Assembly: GCA_958372035.1 (NCBI GenBank) | Contig: CATXML010000066.1 | Location: forward strand, 1-6,537 | Reading direction: 5' to 3' | Origin: an uncultured Collinsella sp. | Lineage (GTDB): Bacteria > Actinomycetota > Coriobacteriia > Coriobacteriales > Coriobacteriaceae | DNA length: 6,537 nucleotides | Shown: piece by piece, positions 1 to 5,298 of the stretch | How the letters are laid out: each line of letters begins with the position of its first letter | How positions within the stretch are numbered: position 1 is the stretch's first letter | The notes under the pieces: model-generated | Database searches by the model: none | Told to the model about the DNA's origin: nothing | The model's input: the letters and a program-made list of their open reading frames with translations, nothing else | Made by a program: the position numbers and the translations under genes

Positions 1-197
1 ATGCCGGTAAGAAGAAAGTTCTGCGGACGTTTCTTTTCCATCATCTTGAGCTTGCTCGGGAAGAACGCAGGATCAGCGAAGTCGTCAATCATATGCCAAC
101 GTTTCACATTGTTACGGGCATAGCAATATGGACACCCCACCGTGCAGCCGATGACGATATTCATATTCTGAATCTGATTTTTGATGCAGATGCTCAT
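1..197 (-). CDS. Radical SAM protein, N-terminal part (runs off left edge)
   Basis: Sixty-five codons are visible, starting MSICIKNQIQ; the gene continues past the window edge. Residues 18-25 read CTVGCPYC, a CX3CX2C motif (C18, C22, C25) that binds the 4Fe-4S cluster used to cleave S-adenosylmethionine, followed by YARNN. The sequence resembles what I remember of 'radical SAM mobile pair protein A', which typically occurs beside a second radical SAM protein and a regulator; this assignment is from memory. The motif is unusually close to the N-terminus, as in short radical SAM proteins. The ATG at 197-195 overlaps the TGA of the upstream sirtuin remnant (ATGA), with purine-rich GGGAGAGG and GGTAGG upstream, so translational coupling is likely. 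Substrate and reaction cannot be told from this fragment. Confidence 0.8.
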   Translation of the reverse strand, partial: MSICIKNQIQNMNIVIGCTVGCPYCYARNNVKRWHMIDDFADPAFFPSKLKMMEKKRPQNFLLTG

Positions 198-394
198 AAC
201 GCCTGCCTACCTGCCTCTCCCGTAAACACGCAATCAGCCTCCCCCACCTTGCGGGCAAAAGCCTCGATATCTTGCTTGCAAGCAGCAGGCTCGCAATCGC
301 TCAAATCGTATGACGTGCCGCCGTTTCGATAGACGGCCCGATGGGAAAACGATCGGCTGACAAGCCCGATGCCGAGCTTCTCGCACAGGGTCAT
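194..394 (-). pseudogene. Truncated class M sirtuin remnant (N-terminal 66 codons)
   Basis: The product begins MTLCEKLGIG and aligns with the start of the intact sirtuin encoded from 3685 (MTLYEQLVIE). They share the blocks YR(N/S)GGT(S/P)Y(D/E)LSD and EADCV with no gap over about 60 residues. The homology ends at the beginning of the NAD-binding loop: the intact copy reads VGGASGLSAAGG, this one TGEAGRQAL and then stop. All catalytic motifs and the zinc ribbon are absent, so it cannot be an active sirtuin. It keeps a good ribosome binding site (AAAGGGAG, about 6 nt before ATG) and an upstream region matching the intact copy. Its stop overlaps the start of the radical SAM gene. It may be debris from a deletion or insertion that brought in the radical SAM gene, or now act as a translated leader for it. 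Confidence 0.8.
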
Positions 395-403
395 CCGTGC
401 TCC

Positions 404-442
404 CTTTCAGCTATAAAAAACAGGTGTCTATAAACAGTATCC
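404..442. promoter_or_regulatory. Sirtuin-side promoter/operator block, copy 1
   Basis: This 39-bp block matches 3696-3734 at 36 of 39 positions, far better conserved than most of the surrounding spacer. It contains TGTCTATAAAC (425-435), one of a pair of direct repeats whose second member lies 58 bp further on. By comparison with copy 2 it covers the minus-strand promoter of the sirtuin remnant/radical SAM unit. Here the -10 is weaker (TTTTAT in place of TATAAT). Binding by the TetR protein is inferred. Confidence 0.5.
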
Positions 443-464
443 TTGTTGATTTTCGCAGGGGCAA

Positions 465-495
465 TGAACAAACGCGTGCACCTGTCGATAAACGA
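465..495 (+). promoter_or_regulatory. Candidate tetR promoter/operator, copy 1
   Basis: TGAACA (465-470) and GATAAA (487-492) with a 16-bp spacer form a plausible -35/-10 pair upstream of the regulator start at 538. Both elements and their spacing are preserved in the second module at 3757-3787. The -10 lies inside TGTCGATAAAC (483-493), the second copy of the direct repeat, which suggests autoregulation. The hexamers each match consensus at only 4 of 6 positions, so the support is mainly the conservation. Confidence 0.4.
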
Positions 496-537
496 ACAGC
501 TACTGGACATTGTCAAACGACTCAGATTGGGGAGGCG

Positions 538-1098
538 ATGGGAGAAACCAAGATCGACCGCCGGCGGCGCTACACCCTCTCGGTCATACAGGAGTCGTTC
601 TTCGCGCTGCTGGCCGAGGTCGGCTTCGCGAAGATGACGGTGGCGGACATCTGACGCCGCGCCGAGATCAACCGGGGAACGTTCTATCTGCATTACGAGG
701 ATAAGTACGCGCTGCTCGATGCGCTTATCGACGAGGCATTGGCAGCGGCTCCCCCGCTTGAGGGGGTTGAATCGGCAACGCTTTGCCAGCGTCCGCCGGC
801 AGACGACGATTATCGCCTGCTTTATTCGGACAGCGACGCATACGCTCGCGTAGCCCAGCGCGTCATAGAACGCGGAGCGGAGCAGATGGTTCCCTGGGTC
901 ATGGAGAAAACAGGGCTTTCACGCGAAGACGCCTTCCTGCTCTTCGTCCACAACGTCCAGGGCAATCTGGCCGTCAACCGCCTGCTCGGCTGGAGACGAG
1001 GCCCCGAGTTCGCCCATGCCCAGGAGCTGCTCAACGCCTATTCCGAAGGGGGCTTACTGGCGGTATCCGCTCTTCGCGATTCCGATAACCCATCGTGA
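538..1098 (+). pseudogene. TetR-family regulator with in-frame TGA at codon 39
   Basis: Start ATG at 538 follows GGGGAGG. The reading frame to the TGA at 1096-1098 is 187 codons long and stays aligned with the intact regulator at 3829-4383, but codon 39 (652-654) is TGA where the intact copy has TGC (Cys). The stop falls inside the helix-turn-helix (VADI-stop-RRAEINRGTFYLHY), so normal translation gives only a 38-residue fragment. Differences from the intact copy are mostly third-position and there is no frameshift, so the gene was under protein-level selection until recently. The downstream part alone (from a TTG near 739) would lack the DNA-binding domain. A sequencing error, recent nonsense mutation or UGA readthrough are all possible; nonsense mutation is simplest. 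Confidence 0.85.
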
Positions 1099-1117
1099 CC
1101 TGCGATTCAGGAATACC

Positions 1118-1145
1118 AGCCTCCGAGCCCTCTCGTTCGGAGGCT
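1118..1145. terminator. Perfect hairpin between convergent genes
   Basis: AGCCTCCGA (1118-1126) and TCGGAGGCT (1137-1145) form a 9-bp perfect stem with a 10-nt loop. It sits between the 3' end of the broken tetR (1098) and the 3' end of the sirtuin operon (1182), where a bidirectional terminator is expected. Neither side has a T-run, so efficient intrinsic termination is uncertain. Confidence 0.45.
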
Positions 1146-1181
1146 GCGGCTAAAACCTCATTGCGCGTCTACCGCTCCGCG

Positions 1182-2030
1182 TTACTCGCCACCTGCCCGC
1201 GCCACCGAGAGCAGGGCGCCCAAATCGGCCTGGATCGCCCCTGCCTTGCTTCCAAGCTGCAGCGGAGCCGAGCCGCCCGAGATGTTTACGCTCAAAAGGT
1301 GCGCATCCGGCAGCTTCGCGGTCATGCTCCAGAACGGGAGCGTGATGATGCCCGGGGTCATCTCGCCCACGCCGAGCTCCAGCAACAGCACGCGGCGATC
1401 GCTGCGCTCGCGCACGAAGCGCTCGTATCGTCCGAGGCTCTCGCGCCATGCCGCACACTGCAGAAACGTGTCGTCGCGCACCCACGGCACAAGCTGCCAG
1501 CCGCAGTGCGGGCATCGGGGGACATCCTCGCTGCGGATCTCGAACCCCGCCATGCCCGCGAGCATGCGCTCGACGTAGGGGCTCGCATCGAAGAGCTCGT
1601 CGCAGCATGGCTGCTTGCACTGAAGGTGCGCGAAGCTTCCCTGATAGTTACAGGTTCTCTCGTCGGGAAACGTCTTCTCGACTTGGGTGTCTACATTGGT
1701 GCTCAGGATGAAGTAATCCTTATGGCCGATGAGGGACCGTAGGTCGAGATAGGGCTGCGAGGCCGGCTCGCGCAGCATGAAGTCGATGTATCGCGCATAG
1801 TATGCCCATTGCTGCTCGAGGCTGGGGTAGAGGTGGTAGAAGCCGTCGAAAAGGCTCTTGAAGCCAAAGGCTTGCTGCCAGTCCGCCATTCCGGCGCGCG
1901 CCATGCCTGCGCGGTTGTAATGGTTGAACCCGGCGGCGCTCGACATGCCCGAGCCGATGCCGACGATGATGGCGTCGGCATCGTCGATAAGGCTTCGAAG
2001 CCTACGCGCTTCTCTTTCTAGGGGTGGCAT
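1182..2030 (-). CDS. Class M-like sirtuin, third gene of operon
   Basis: The 282-residue protein has the class M sirtuin layout. The NAD-binding loop is GIGSGMSSAAGF (24-35). STNVDTQ (110-116) is the counterpart of the sirtuin TQNID motif. NYQGSF (128-133) has Gln130 where classical deacetylase sirtuins have the catalytic His. Zinc-ribbon cysteines are C138 with C142/C143, and C173 with C176. LELGVGEMTP (217-226) and SVNI (247-250) complete the Rossmann fold. Gln at the catalytic site and the LELGVG.(N/M)TP block are features I associate with SirTM, which transfers ADP-ribose from NAD to protein rather than deacylating. It lacks the roughly 45-residue N-terminal extension of the first sirtuin. 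The ATG overlaps the previous gene's end by 13 bp, with AGGAGA 7 nt upstream, indicating coupled translation. The substrate is unknown. Confidence 0.85.
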   Translation of the reverse strand: MPPLEREARRLRSLIDDADAIIVGIGSGMSSAAGFNHYNRAGMARAGMADWQQAFGFKSLFDGFYHLYPSLEQQWAYYARYIDFMLREPASQPYLDLRSLIGHKDYFILSTNVDTQVEKTFPDERTCNYQGSFAHLQCKQPCCDELFDASPYVERMLAGMAGFEIRSEDVPRCPHCGWQLVPWVRDDTFLQCAAWRESLGRYERFVRERSDRRVLLLELGVGEMTPGIITLPFWSMTAKLPDAHLLSVNISGGSAPLQLGSKAGAIQADLGALLSVARAGGE

Positions 2031-2716
2031 CGGGCGATCTCCTCGAAAGCCGGGGCCATATCGCCGTCAACGAGAATCGTCTCGCACGAGGCGTCGGGCA
2101 CCATGGCCTGGCTGTAGTTGAACACGATGTAGGTGGCGTGCTCGCAGGCGCTTGCGACCTGAGCGAGCATGCGCTTTATGATGCCGTTGCGCAGTCCCAC
2201 GCCAAGTTCGAGGATGGCGACCCTGCCGTTGCGATGGGCTTGCACAAGGCGCTCGAGCTCCTCGAGCTGGGCCGTGGCGAGGACGTCTGGATGGGCGAGA
2301 CGCCGCTCGTCGATCGACGTGCGTATGCTCCCCTCCGTCTCGAGCACGCGGTTCTCGTTGAACCCTGCGCGTACGAAGTGCCCGTCGATATTGCACGTGA
2401 TCACGAAGGTGTCAGCGTGCTCTGTAAGACGCCGCAGCCCGTTCATGAGCGGGCTGGGCTCATACTCGACATACTCCTTTTGATGGAACCGCTCGACCCA
2501 TCGGCTTCGCACGCTGGCATCCGGGGAGGCGAGCCCCTGCAGTATGCAGCCGATGCCGTCGGCCTGAGCGAGGTCGCCGTACGCCTCTCGGAAATGAGCA
2601 TCGGCGCAGAAGAGGTTGAGCCCCTCTGCCATGTCCAGCCCGTTGCTGGCGCCGATGATGACAAGATCCGCCTCGGCTAGCGCCCTGCCTATGCGAACTG
2701 CTTTCACCGTTTCCAT
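2018..2716 (-). CDS. Divergent class M-like sirtuin lacking zinc ribbon, second gene of operon
   Basis: At 232 residues this is the shortest sirtuin of the three. The NAD loop is altered to GASNGLDMAEGLN (22-34), and TCNIDGHF (107-114) keeps the Asn and Asp of the TNxD motif. LETEGS (125-130) puts Glu128 where its neighbours have Gln and classical sirtuins have His. Between this point and LELGVGLRNGII (169-180) there are about 40 residues instead of about 88. Both CX2C pairs are missing, so the zinc ribbon is gone. The C-terminus (FNYSQAMVP, then ILVDGD) still matches the SirTM fold as I remember it. Start ATG lies 3 bp after the first sirtuin's stop with GGGAGG upstream. It may be a catalytically altered or regulatory subunit, or a family member with a different reaction; which one is not visible. 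Confidence 0.78.
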   Translation of the reverse strand: METVKAVRIGRALAEADLVIIGASNGLDMAEGLNLFCADAHFREAYGDLAQADGIGCILQGLASPDASVRSRWVERFHQKEYVEYEPSPLMNGLRRLTEHADTFVITCNIDGHFVRAGFNENRVLETEGSIRTSIDERRLAHPDVLATAQLEELERLVQAHRNGRVAILELGVGLRNGIIKRMLAQVASACEHATYIVFNYSQAMVPDASCETILVDGDMAPAFEEIARCHP

Positions 2717-2719
2717 GTG

Positions 2720-3685
2720 CTACCTCCCCAGCGTCTTGCGCACGTCGGCGAGCACGTCGGCGATGTCGGCGCGAACGGCGAGCCCCCAATCCTCGATCGC
2801 GCGGGGGAGAAACTGCGTCCTGTTGTTCACGGCGATGTAGCTAGCCTGCGGCAACTGCGCCGTGAGGGCCCAGAACGGCTCCTGGATAAACGCAGGCGTC
2901 ATGCGGCCCACGCCCAGCTCGAGGAAAAGGATCCTCTGCCGCGCGTGCGCGTCGAGCCAGTCGGACACCTTGTGGTACTGCTCCTCGTAGAGCTCGCCCT
3001 GCAGGAAGTTGCCGTAGCCGCGAACCCAGGGGAACGCCTCTGCCCCGCAGTGCGGGCAGCGCGGCACGAGCTCTGTCGGAACCTCAAGGCCGTCTCCCAT
3101 GGCCTCTACCATGTTGGAGACCGGCTCGACCGCGTTCCACACCTCGTCGGTGCAACAGCGGGAGCACTGAAAGAAGCGGTGGTCGCCTTGGATCTCTGCC
3201 ACCTTCTCCCAGGGGTAGAGCTTCACAAACTGCGTGTCCTGGTTGGTGGTGAGCACGAAGAAATCCTTCTCGGCGAGAATGGCGTCGAGGTCCTTGTAGG
3301 GCTTGCGCAGCGGGGCGTTGAGCGTGGTGTCGAGGAAGGTGGCGAGGTATCCCCAGCGCGCCTCGGCGGTGGGCCAGCGGTAGAACGACCCCTCGAAAGC
3401 GCCCTTGAAACCGTAACGCTCGGCGAATTTGCCGAAATGCCTGCGATAGGTTGCGTTGTCCTCGTAATAGAAGTCGCCGCCGCCCGCCGCGGAGAGCCCA
3501 GAGGCCCCGCCCACCAGCACGCAATCGGCTTCCTCGATCATGCGGGCGAAGTCCCTGATTTGCTGGTCGTAGGGCTCGGGCTCGCGGTCACTCAGCTCAT
3601 AGGGCGTGCCGCCGCTGCGGTAGGCGGCCTGAAGGGAAAACGATTGGTTGGTGAGCTCGATAACGAGCTGCTCGTACAGGGTCAC
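2720..3685 (-). CDS. Class M-like sirtuin (probable protein ADP-ribosyltransferase), first gene of operon
   Basis: I take the GTG at 3685 as start, giving 321 residues: AGAAGG lies about 7 nt upstream, and the paralogous remnant starts with ATG at exactly this position. Upstream in-frame codons would run into the divergent regulator. Residues 1-50 are an extension shared with the remnant. The core carries GGASGLSAAGG (59-69, NAD loop), TTNQDTQF (146-153), EIQGD (164-168) with Gln166 in place of the sirtuin catalytic His, C174/C177 and C210/C213 (zinc ribbon), and ELGVGRMTP (256-264). This pattern matches class M sirtuins, known in other bacteria to mono-ADP-ribosylate a GcvH-like carrier in an operon with a macrodomain hydrolase and lipoate ligase. 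None of those partners is encoded here. It heads the three-gene operon and diverges from tetR. Confidence 0.88.
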   Translation of the reverse strand: MTLYEQLVIELTNQSFSLQAAYRSGGTPYELSDREPEPYDQQIRDFARMIEEADCVLVGGASGLSAAGGGDFYYEDNATYRRHFGKFAERYGFKGAFEGSFYRWPTAEARWGYLATFLDTTLNAPLRKPYKDLDAILAEKDFFVLTTNQDTQFVKLYPWEKVAEIQGDHRFFQCSRCCTDEVWNAVEPVSNMVEAMGDGLEVPTELVPRCPHCGAEAFPWVRGYGNFLQGELYEEQYHKVSDWLDAHARQRILFLELGVGRMTPAFIQEPFWALTAQLPQASYIAVNNRTQFLPRAIEDWGLAVRADIADVLADVRKTLGR

Positions 3686-3695
3686 TGGATACCTT

Positions 3696-3734
3696 CTTTC
3701 AGCTATTATAAACAGGTGTCTATAAAAAGTATCC
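3696..3734 (-). promoter_or_regulatory. Promoter/operator of the three-sirtuin operon
   Basis: On the minus strand a perfect TATAAT (3710-3705) is preceded by a 17-bp spacer and a weak -35 (GATACT, 3733-3728). The start codon GTG is 19 bp downstream of the -10, so the leader is very short. TGTCTATAAA (3717-3726 on the plus strand) lies in the spacer between the two hexamers, where a repressor would block polymerase. The whole block is 36/39 identical to 404-442. Control by the adjacent TetR protein is inferred from this position and conservation. Confidence 0.55.
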
Positions 3735-3756
3735 ATGTCGATTTGCTTAAGAGCAA

Positions 3757-3787
3757 TGAACAGCTTCGGCCTGCTGTCGATAAACGA
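3757..3787 (+). promoter_or_regulatory. Candidate tetR promoter/operator, copy 2
   Basis: TGAACA (3757-3762), a 16-bp spacer and GATAAA (3779-3784) repeat the arrangement seen at 465-492. TGTCGATAAAC (3775-3785) covers the -10 and is the second member of the direct repeat, 58 bp from the first in both modules. Predicted transcription would begin about 37 nt before the tetR ATG. Confidence 0.4.
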
Positions 3788-3828
3788 GCGTTTGCCGGGC
3801 ATTGTCGAGCGTTGCAATTGGAGGGGTA

Positions 3829-4383
3829 ATGGAAGCGGGGAAGATCGATCGTCGCCGACGCTATACACTCTCGGTCATACGGGAGGCGTTCTTCGCGCTG
3901 CTGGCCGAGGTCGGCTTCGCGAAGATGACGGTAGCGGATATCTGCCGCCGCGCCGATATCAACCGTGGCACGTTCTATCTGCACTACGAGGACAAGTTCG
4001 CCCTGCTCGACGCGCTTATCGACGAGGCCTTGGCGGCGGTGCCGCCGCTCGAGGGAACGGAGGCGGGTGCCCTCTGCCAGCGTCCGCCGGCAAACGATGA
4101 CTATTATCTGCTCTACTCGGATGACGACGCGTACGCCCGGGTGGCACAGCGCGTCGTCGAGCGCGGCGCCGAGCAGATGGTTCCCTCGATCATGGAGGAG
4201 ACTGGGCTTTCGCGCGAGGACGCCTATCTGCTCTTCGTCCACAACGTCCAGGGAAATCTCGCGGTCAACCGCCTACTTGGTTGGAGGCGGGGACCCGAGT
4301 TCGCTCACGCCCAGGAGCTGCTCAGTGCCTATTCCGAAGGAGGCATGCGGGCGGTATCGGCTCGCCACGACCCCCGTAGTTGA
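3829..4383 (+). CDS. TetR/AcrR-family transcriptional regulator (intact)
   Basis: The 184-residue protein starts at the ATG preceded by GGAGGGG. Residues about 12-60 form the TetR DNA-binding domain: a helix with EAFFALLAEVGF, then TVADICRRADINRGTFYLHY (34-53), a textbook helix-turn-helix. The rest is an alpha-helical ligand/dimerisation region with VAQRVVERGAEQM and LLFVHNVQGNLAVNRLLGW; it matches no ligand class I recognise. Length is typical of the family. It is transcribed away from the three-sirtuin operon across 143 bp and probably represses that operon and itself. It is close to the broken copy at 538-1098, including a 46-nt identical stretch in the DNA-binding region, so it should recognise both operator sets. 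The effector is unknown; an NAD-related or stress-related ligand would be speculation. Confidence 0.9.
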   Translation: MEAGKIDRRRRYTLSVIREAFFALLAEVGFAKMTVADICRRADINRGTFYLHYEDKFALLDALIDEALAAVPPLEGTEAGALCQRPPANDDYYLLYSDDDAYARVAQRVVERGAEQMVPSIMEETGLSREDAYLLFVHNVQGNLAVNRLLGWRRGPEFAHAQELLSAYSEGGMRAVSARHDPRS

Positions 4384-4420
4384 TCTTGACAGCGTGCCAT
4401 TTCAGGCAGGCGACGTTGCT

Positions 4421-4519
4421 ATGGCCCCTCTTTGGTTTTCGATGTTGTATAAGGCAATCGCAATCGCCTTGAGCTTCTTTAGGGAACTTGAGCAAGAGAT
4501 ATGGCCTGCTGGCGATTGA
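4421..4519 (+). CDS. Possible small hydrophobic peptide (32 aa), doubtful
   Basis: An ATG-to-TGA frame in the tetR-flavoprotein spacer would encode a peptide beginning MAPLWFSMLYKAIAIALSFF, then a charged tail (RELEQEIW). The first 20 residues are apolar enough for a membrane helix. There is no convincing ribosome binding site (only a weak AGGCGACG) and no recognised homologue, so this may be chance. The rest of the 204-bp spacer (4384-4587) shows only an imperfect hairpin-like AAGGC...GCCTT around 4451-4470 and the structure at 4551-4570. Confidence 0.15.
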   Translation: MAPLWFSMLYKAIAIALSFFRELEQEIWPAGD

Positions 4520-4540
4520 TTAACCCCATTTGTTTTGGTT

Positions 4541-4570
4541 ACAAGAAAAAATGCTGCGCGCCTGCAGCAT
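4541..4570 (-). terminator. Intrinsic-terminator-like hairpin, minus orientation
   Basis: ATGCTGC (4551-4557) and GCAGCAT (4564-4570) make a perfect 7-bp stem with a 6-nt loop. Read on the minus strand it is followed by TTTTTTCTTG, the form of a Rho-independent terminator. It sits directly before the ribosome binding site of the plus-strand flavoprotein gene, so on the sense strand it would be a 5'-leader hairpin next to GAAGGAGAGG. No minus-strand gene ends here. Confidence 0.45.
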
Positions 4571-4587
4571 GAAGGAGAGGGAATCCT

Positions 4588-5118
4588 ATGAATATCGTTG
4601 TATTGAGCGGCAGCCCGCGTAAGGGCGCCAATACCGATACCATGGTCGAGGCGTTTGCCGAGACCGCGCGTGAGGGCGGCAATACGGTCGAGGTCGTCCG
4701 CGCTGCCAGCAAGAAGATCGCCGGCTGCTTGGGATGCCAGTACTGCTTCGCCCATGAGGGCGTCTGCGTGCAGAAGGATGACATGGCCAACGTGATTGAG
4801 TCGCTGAAAGACGCCGACATGGTCGTCTTCGCTTCGCCTATCTACTGGTTTGATATCACCGCACAGGAGAAGGCTGTCATCGACCGCCTGTACGCCTTCG
4901 GTGCTACGGGCTTCCCGTTCACCAAGACGGCCCTTTTACTCGATAGCCACAGCGAGGGCGTCTATGATGCGGCGATCGCTATGTACAAGTCAACCTGCGC
5001 GTACTGCAAGTGGGAGGACCAGGGCATTGTCACCATCAGCGGTATGACCGAGCGCGACAGCATGGCATCCTCGCCCAAGTTGAAAGAGGTGCGAGAGCTC
5101 GCTCGCAAGCTCGCCTAA
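4588..5118 (+). CDS. Flavodoxin-family iron-sulfur flavoprotein / NAD(P)H-dependent FMN reductase
   Basis: The 176-residue protein opens with MNIVVLSGSPRKGANT, where GSPRKGANT (8-16) is the FMN-phosphate loop of the NADPH-dependent FMN reductase/flavodoxin-like fold. Residues 47-60 carry C47-X2-C50-X2-C53-X6-C60, the compact cysteine cluster of archaeal/anaerobe iron-sulfur flavoproteins that holds a 4Fe-4S cluster. ASPIYWFDITAQEKAVIDRLY (82-102) is the conserved second FMN-contact segment. C137 and C140 form an extra CX2C. It is likely a cytosolic redox protein transferring electrons between reduced nicotinamide or ferredoxin and an unknown acceptor. AAGGAGAGG lies about 7 nt before the ATG. 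It is transcribed alone as far as seen; a link to the sirtuin genes is not evident. Confidence 0.88.
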   Translation: MNIVVLSGSPRKGANTDTMVEAFAETAREGGNTVEVVRAASKKIAGCLGCQYCFAHEGVCVQKDDMANVIESLKDADMVVFASPIYWFDITAQEKAVIDRLYAFGATGFPFTKTALLLDSHSEGVYDAAIAMYKSTCAYCKWEDQGIVTISGMTERDSMASSPKLKEVRELARKLA

Positions 5119-5133
5119 GGACAAGAAGAACGC

Positions 5134-5235
5134 ATGGCAATCAACACTAGCGGAAATGCTTGCTGCCCTTACCAAGAGATAGGGGTGTATTCCCTCAAGT
5201 GCTGTATAGAACAATTTTTAAACGCAGAAAAATAA
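5134..5235 (+). CDS. Possible small cysteine-rich peptide (33 aa), doubtful
   Basis: An ATG-to-TAA frame begins 15 bp after the flavoprotein stop. It would encode a short peptide with two adjacent-cysteine pairs (C10-C11 and C23-C24). The upstream ACAAGAAGAA is only a weak ribosome binding site, and I recognise no homologue. It could be a real metal- or redox-related small protein, the tail of a decayed gene, or chance. The remainder of the spacer to 5298 is AT-rich, with TAAAAT near 5258 as a possible -10 for the next gene. Confidence 0.2.
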   Translation: MAINTSGNACCPYQEIGVYSLKCCIEQFLNAEK

Positions 5236-5298
5236 CTGAAAACAAATTAATCCGCGTTAAAATATTGTCAAACAGAAGTTCATGAGGGAAGGTTGCGT

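Noticed and set aside
652..710. Selenocysteine insertion at the TGA of the left tetR
   Set aside because: No convincing hairpin at the expected distance after the TGA, and a Cys in the TetR recognition region is not a redox site I know.
1095..1742. Plus-strand open frame of about 215 codons opposite the third sirtuin
   Set aside because: It lies antisense to conserved sirtuin motifs, has no good ribosome binding site and no family features.
3686..3735. 10-bp inverted repeat (TGGATACCTT with AAAGTATCCA, one mismatch) as the TetR operator
   Set aside because: The left arm is not present in the other module and it overlaps the ribosome binding site; probably chance.
2717..3829. Long open frame on the plus strand (about 370 codons) opposite the first sirtuin
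   Set aside because: It is antisense to a gene with clear sirtuin motifs; long antisense frames are common in GC-rich coding DNA and the translation has no recognisable domain.
3686..3868. N-terminal extension of the first sirtuin to an upstream ATG at 3868
   Set aside because: It would overlap the divergent tetR and cross the conserved promoter; the GTG at 3685 has a ribosome binding site and aligns with the remnant's ATG.
3706..4242. Minus-strand frame of about 178 codons covering the intact tetR and its promoter
   Set aside because: It is a shadow of the TetR gene, whose own frame has a textbook helix-turn-helix and ribosome binding site.
4386..4391. Perfect TTGACA just after the intact tetR as a promoter for the flavoprotein
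   Set aside because: No -10-like hexamer occurs 16-18 bp downstream (the sequence there is GC-rich).
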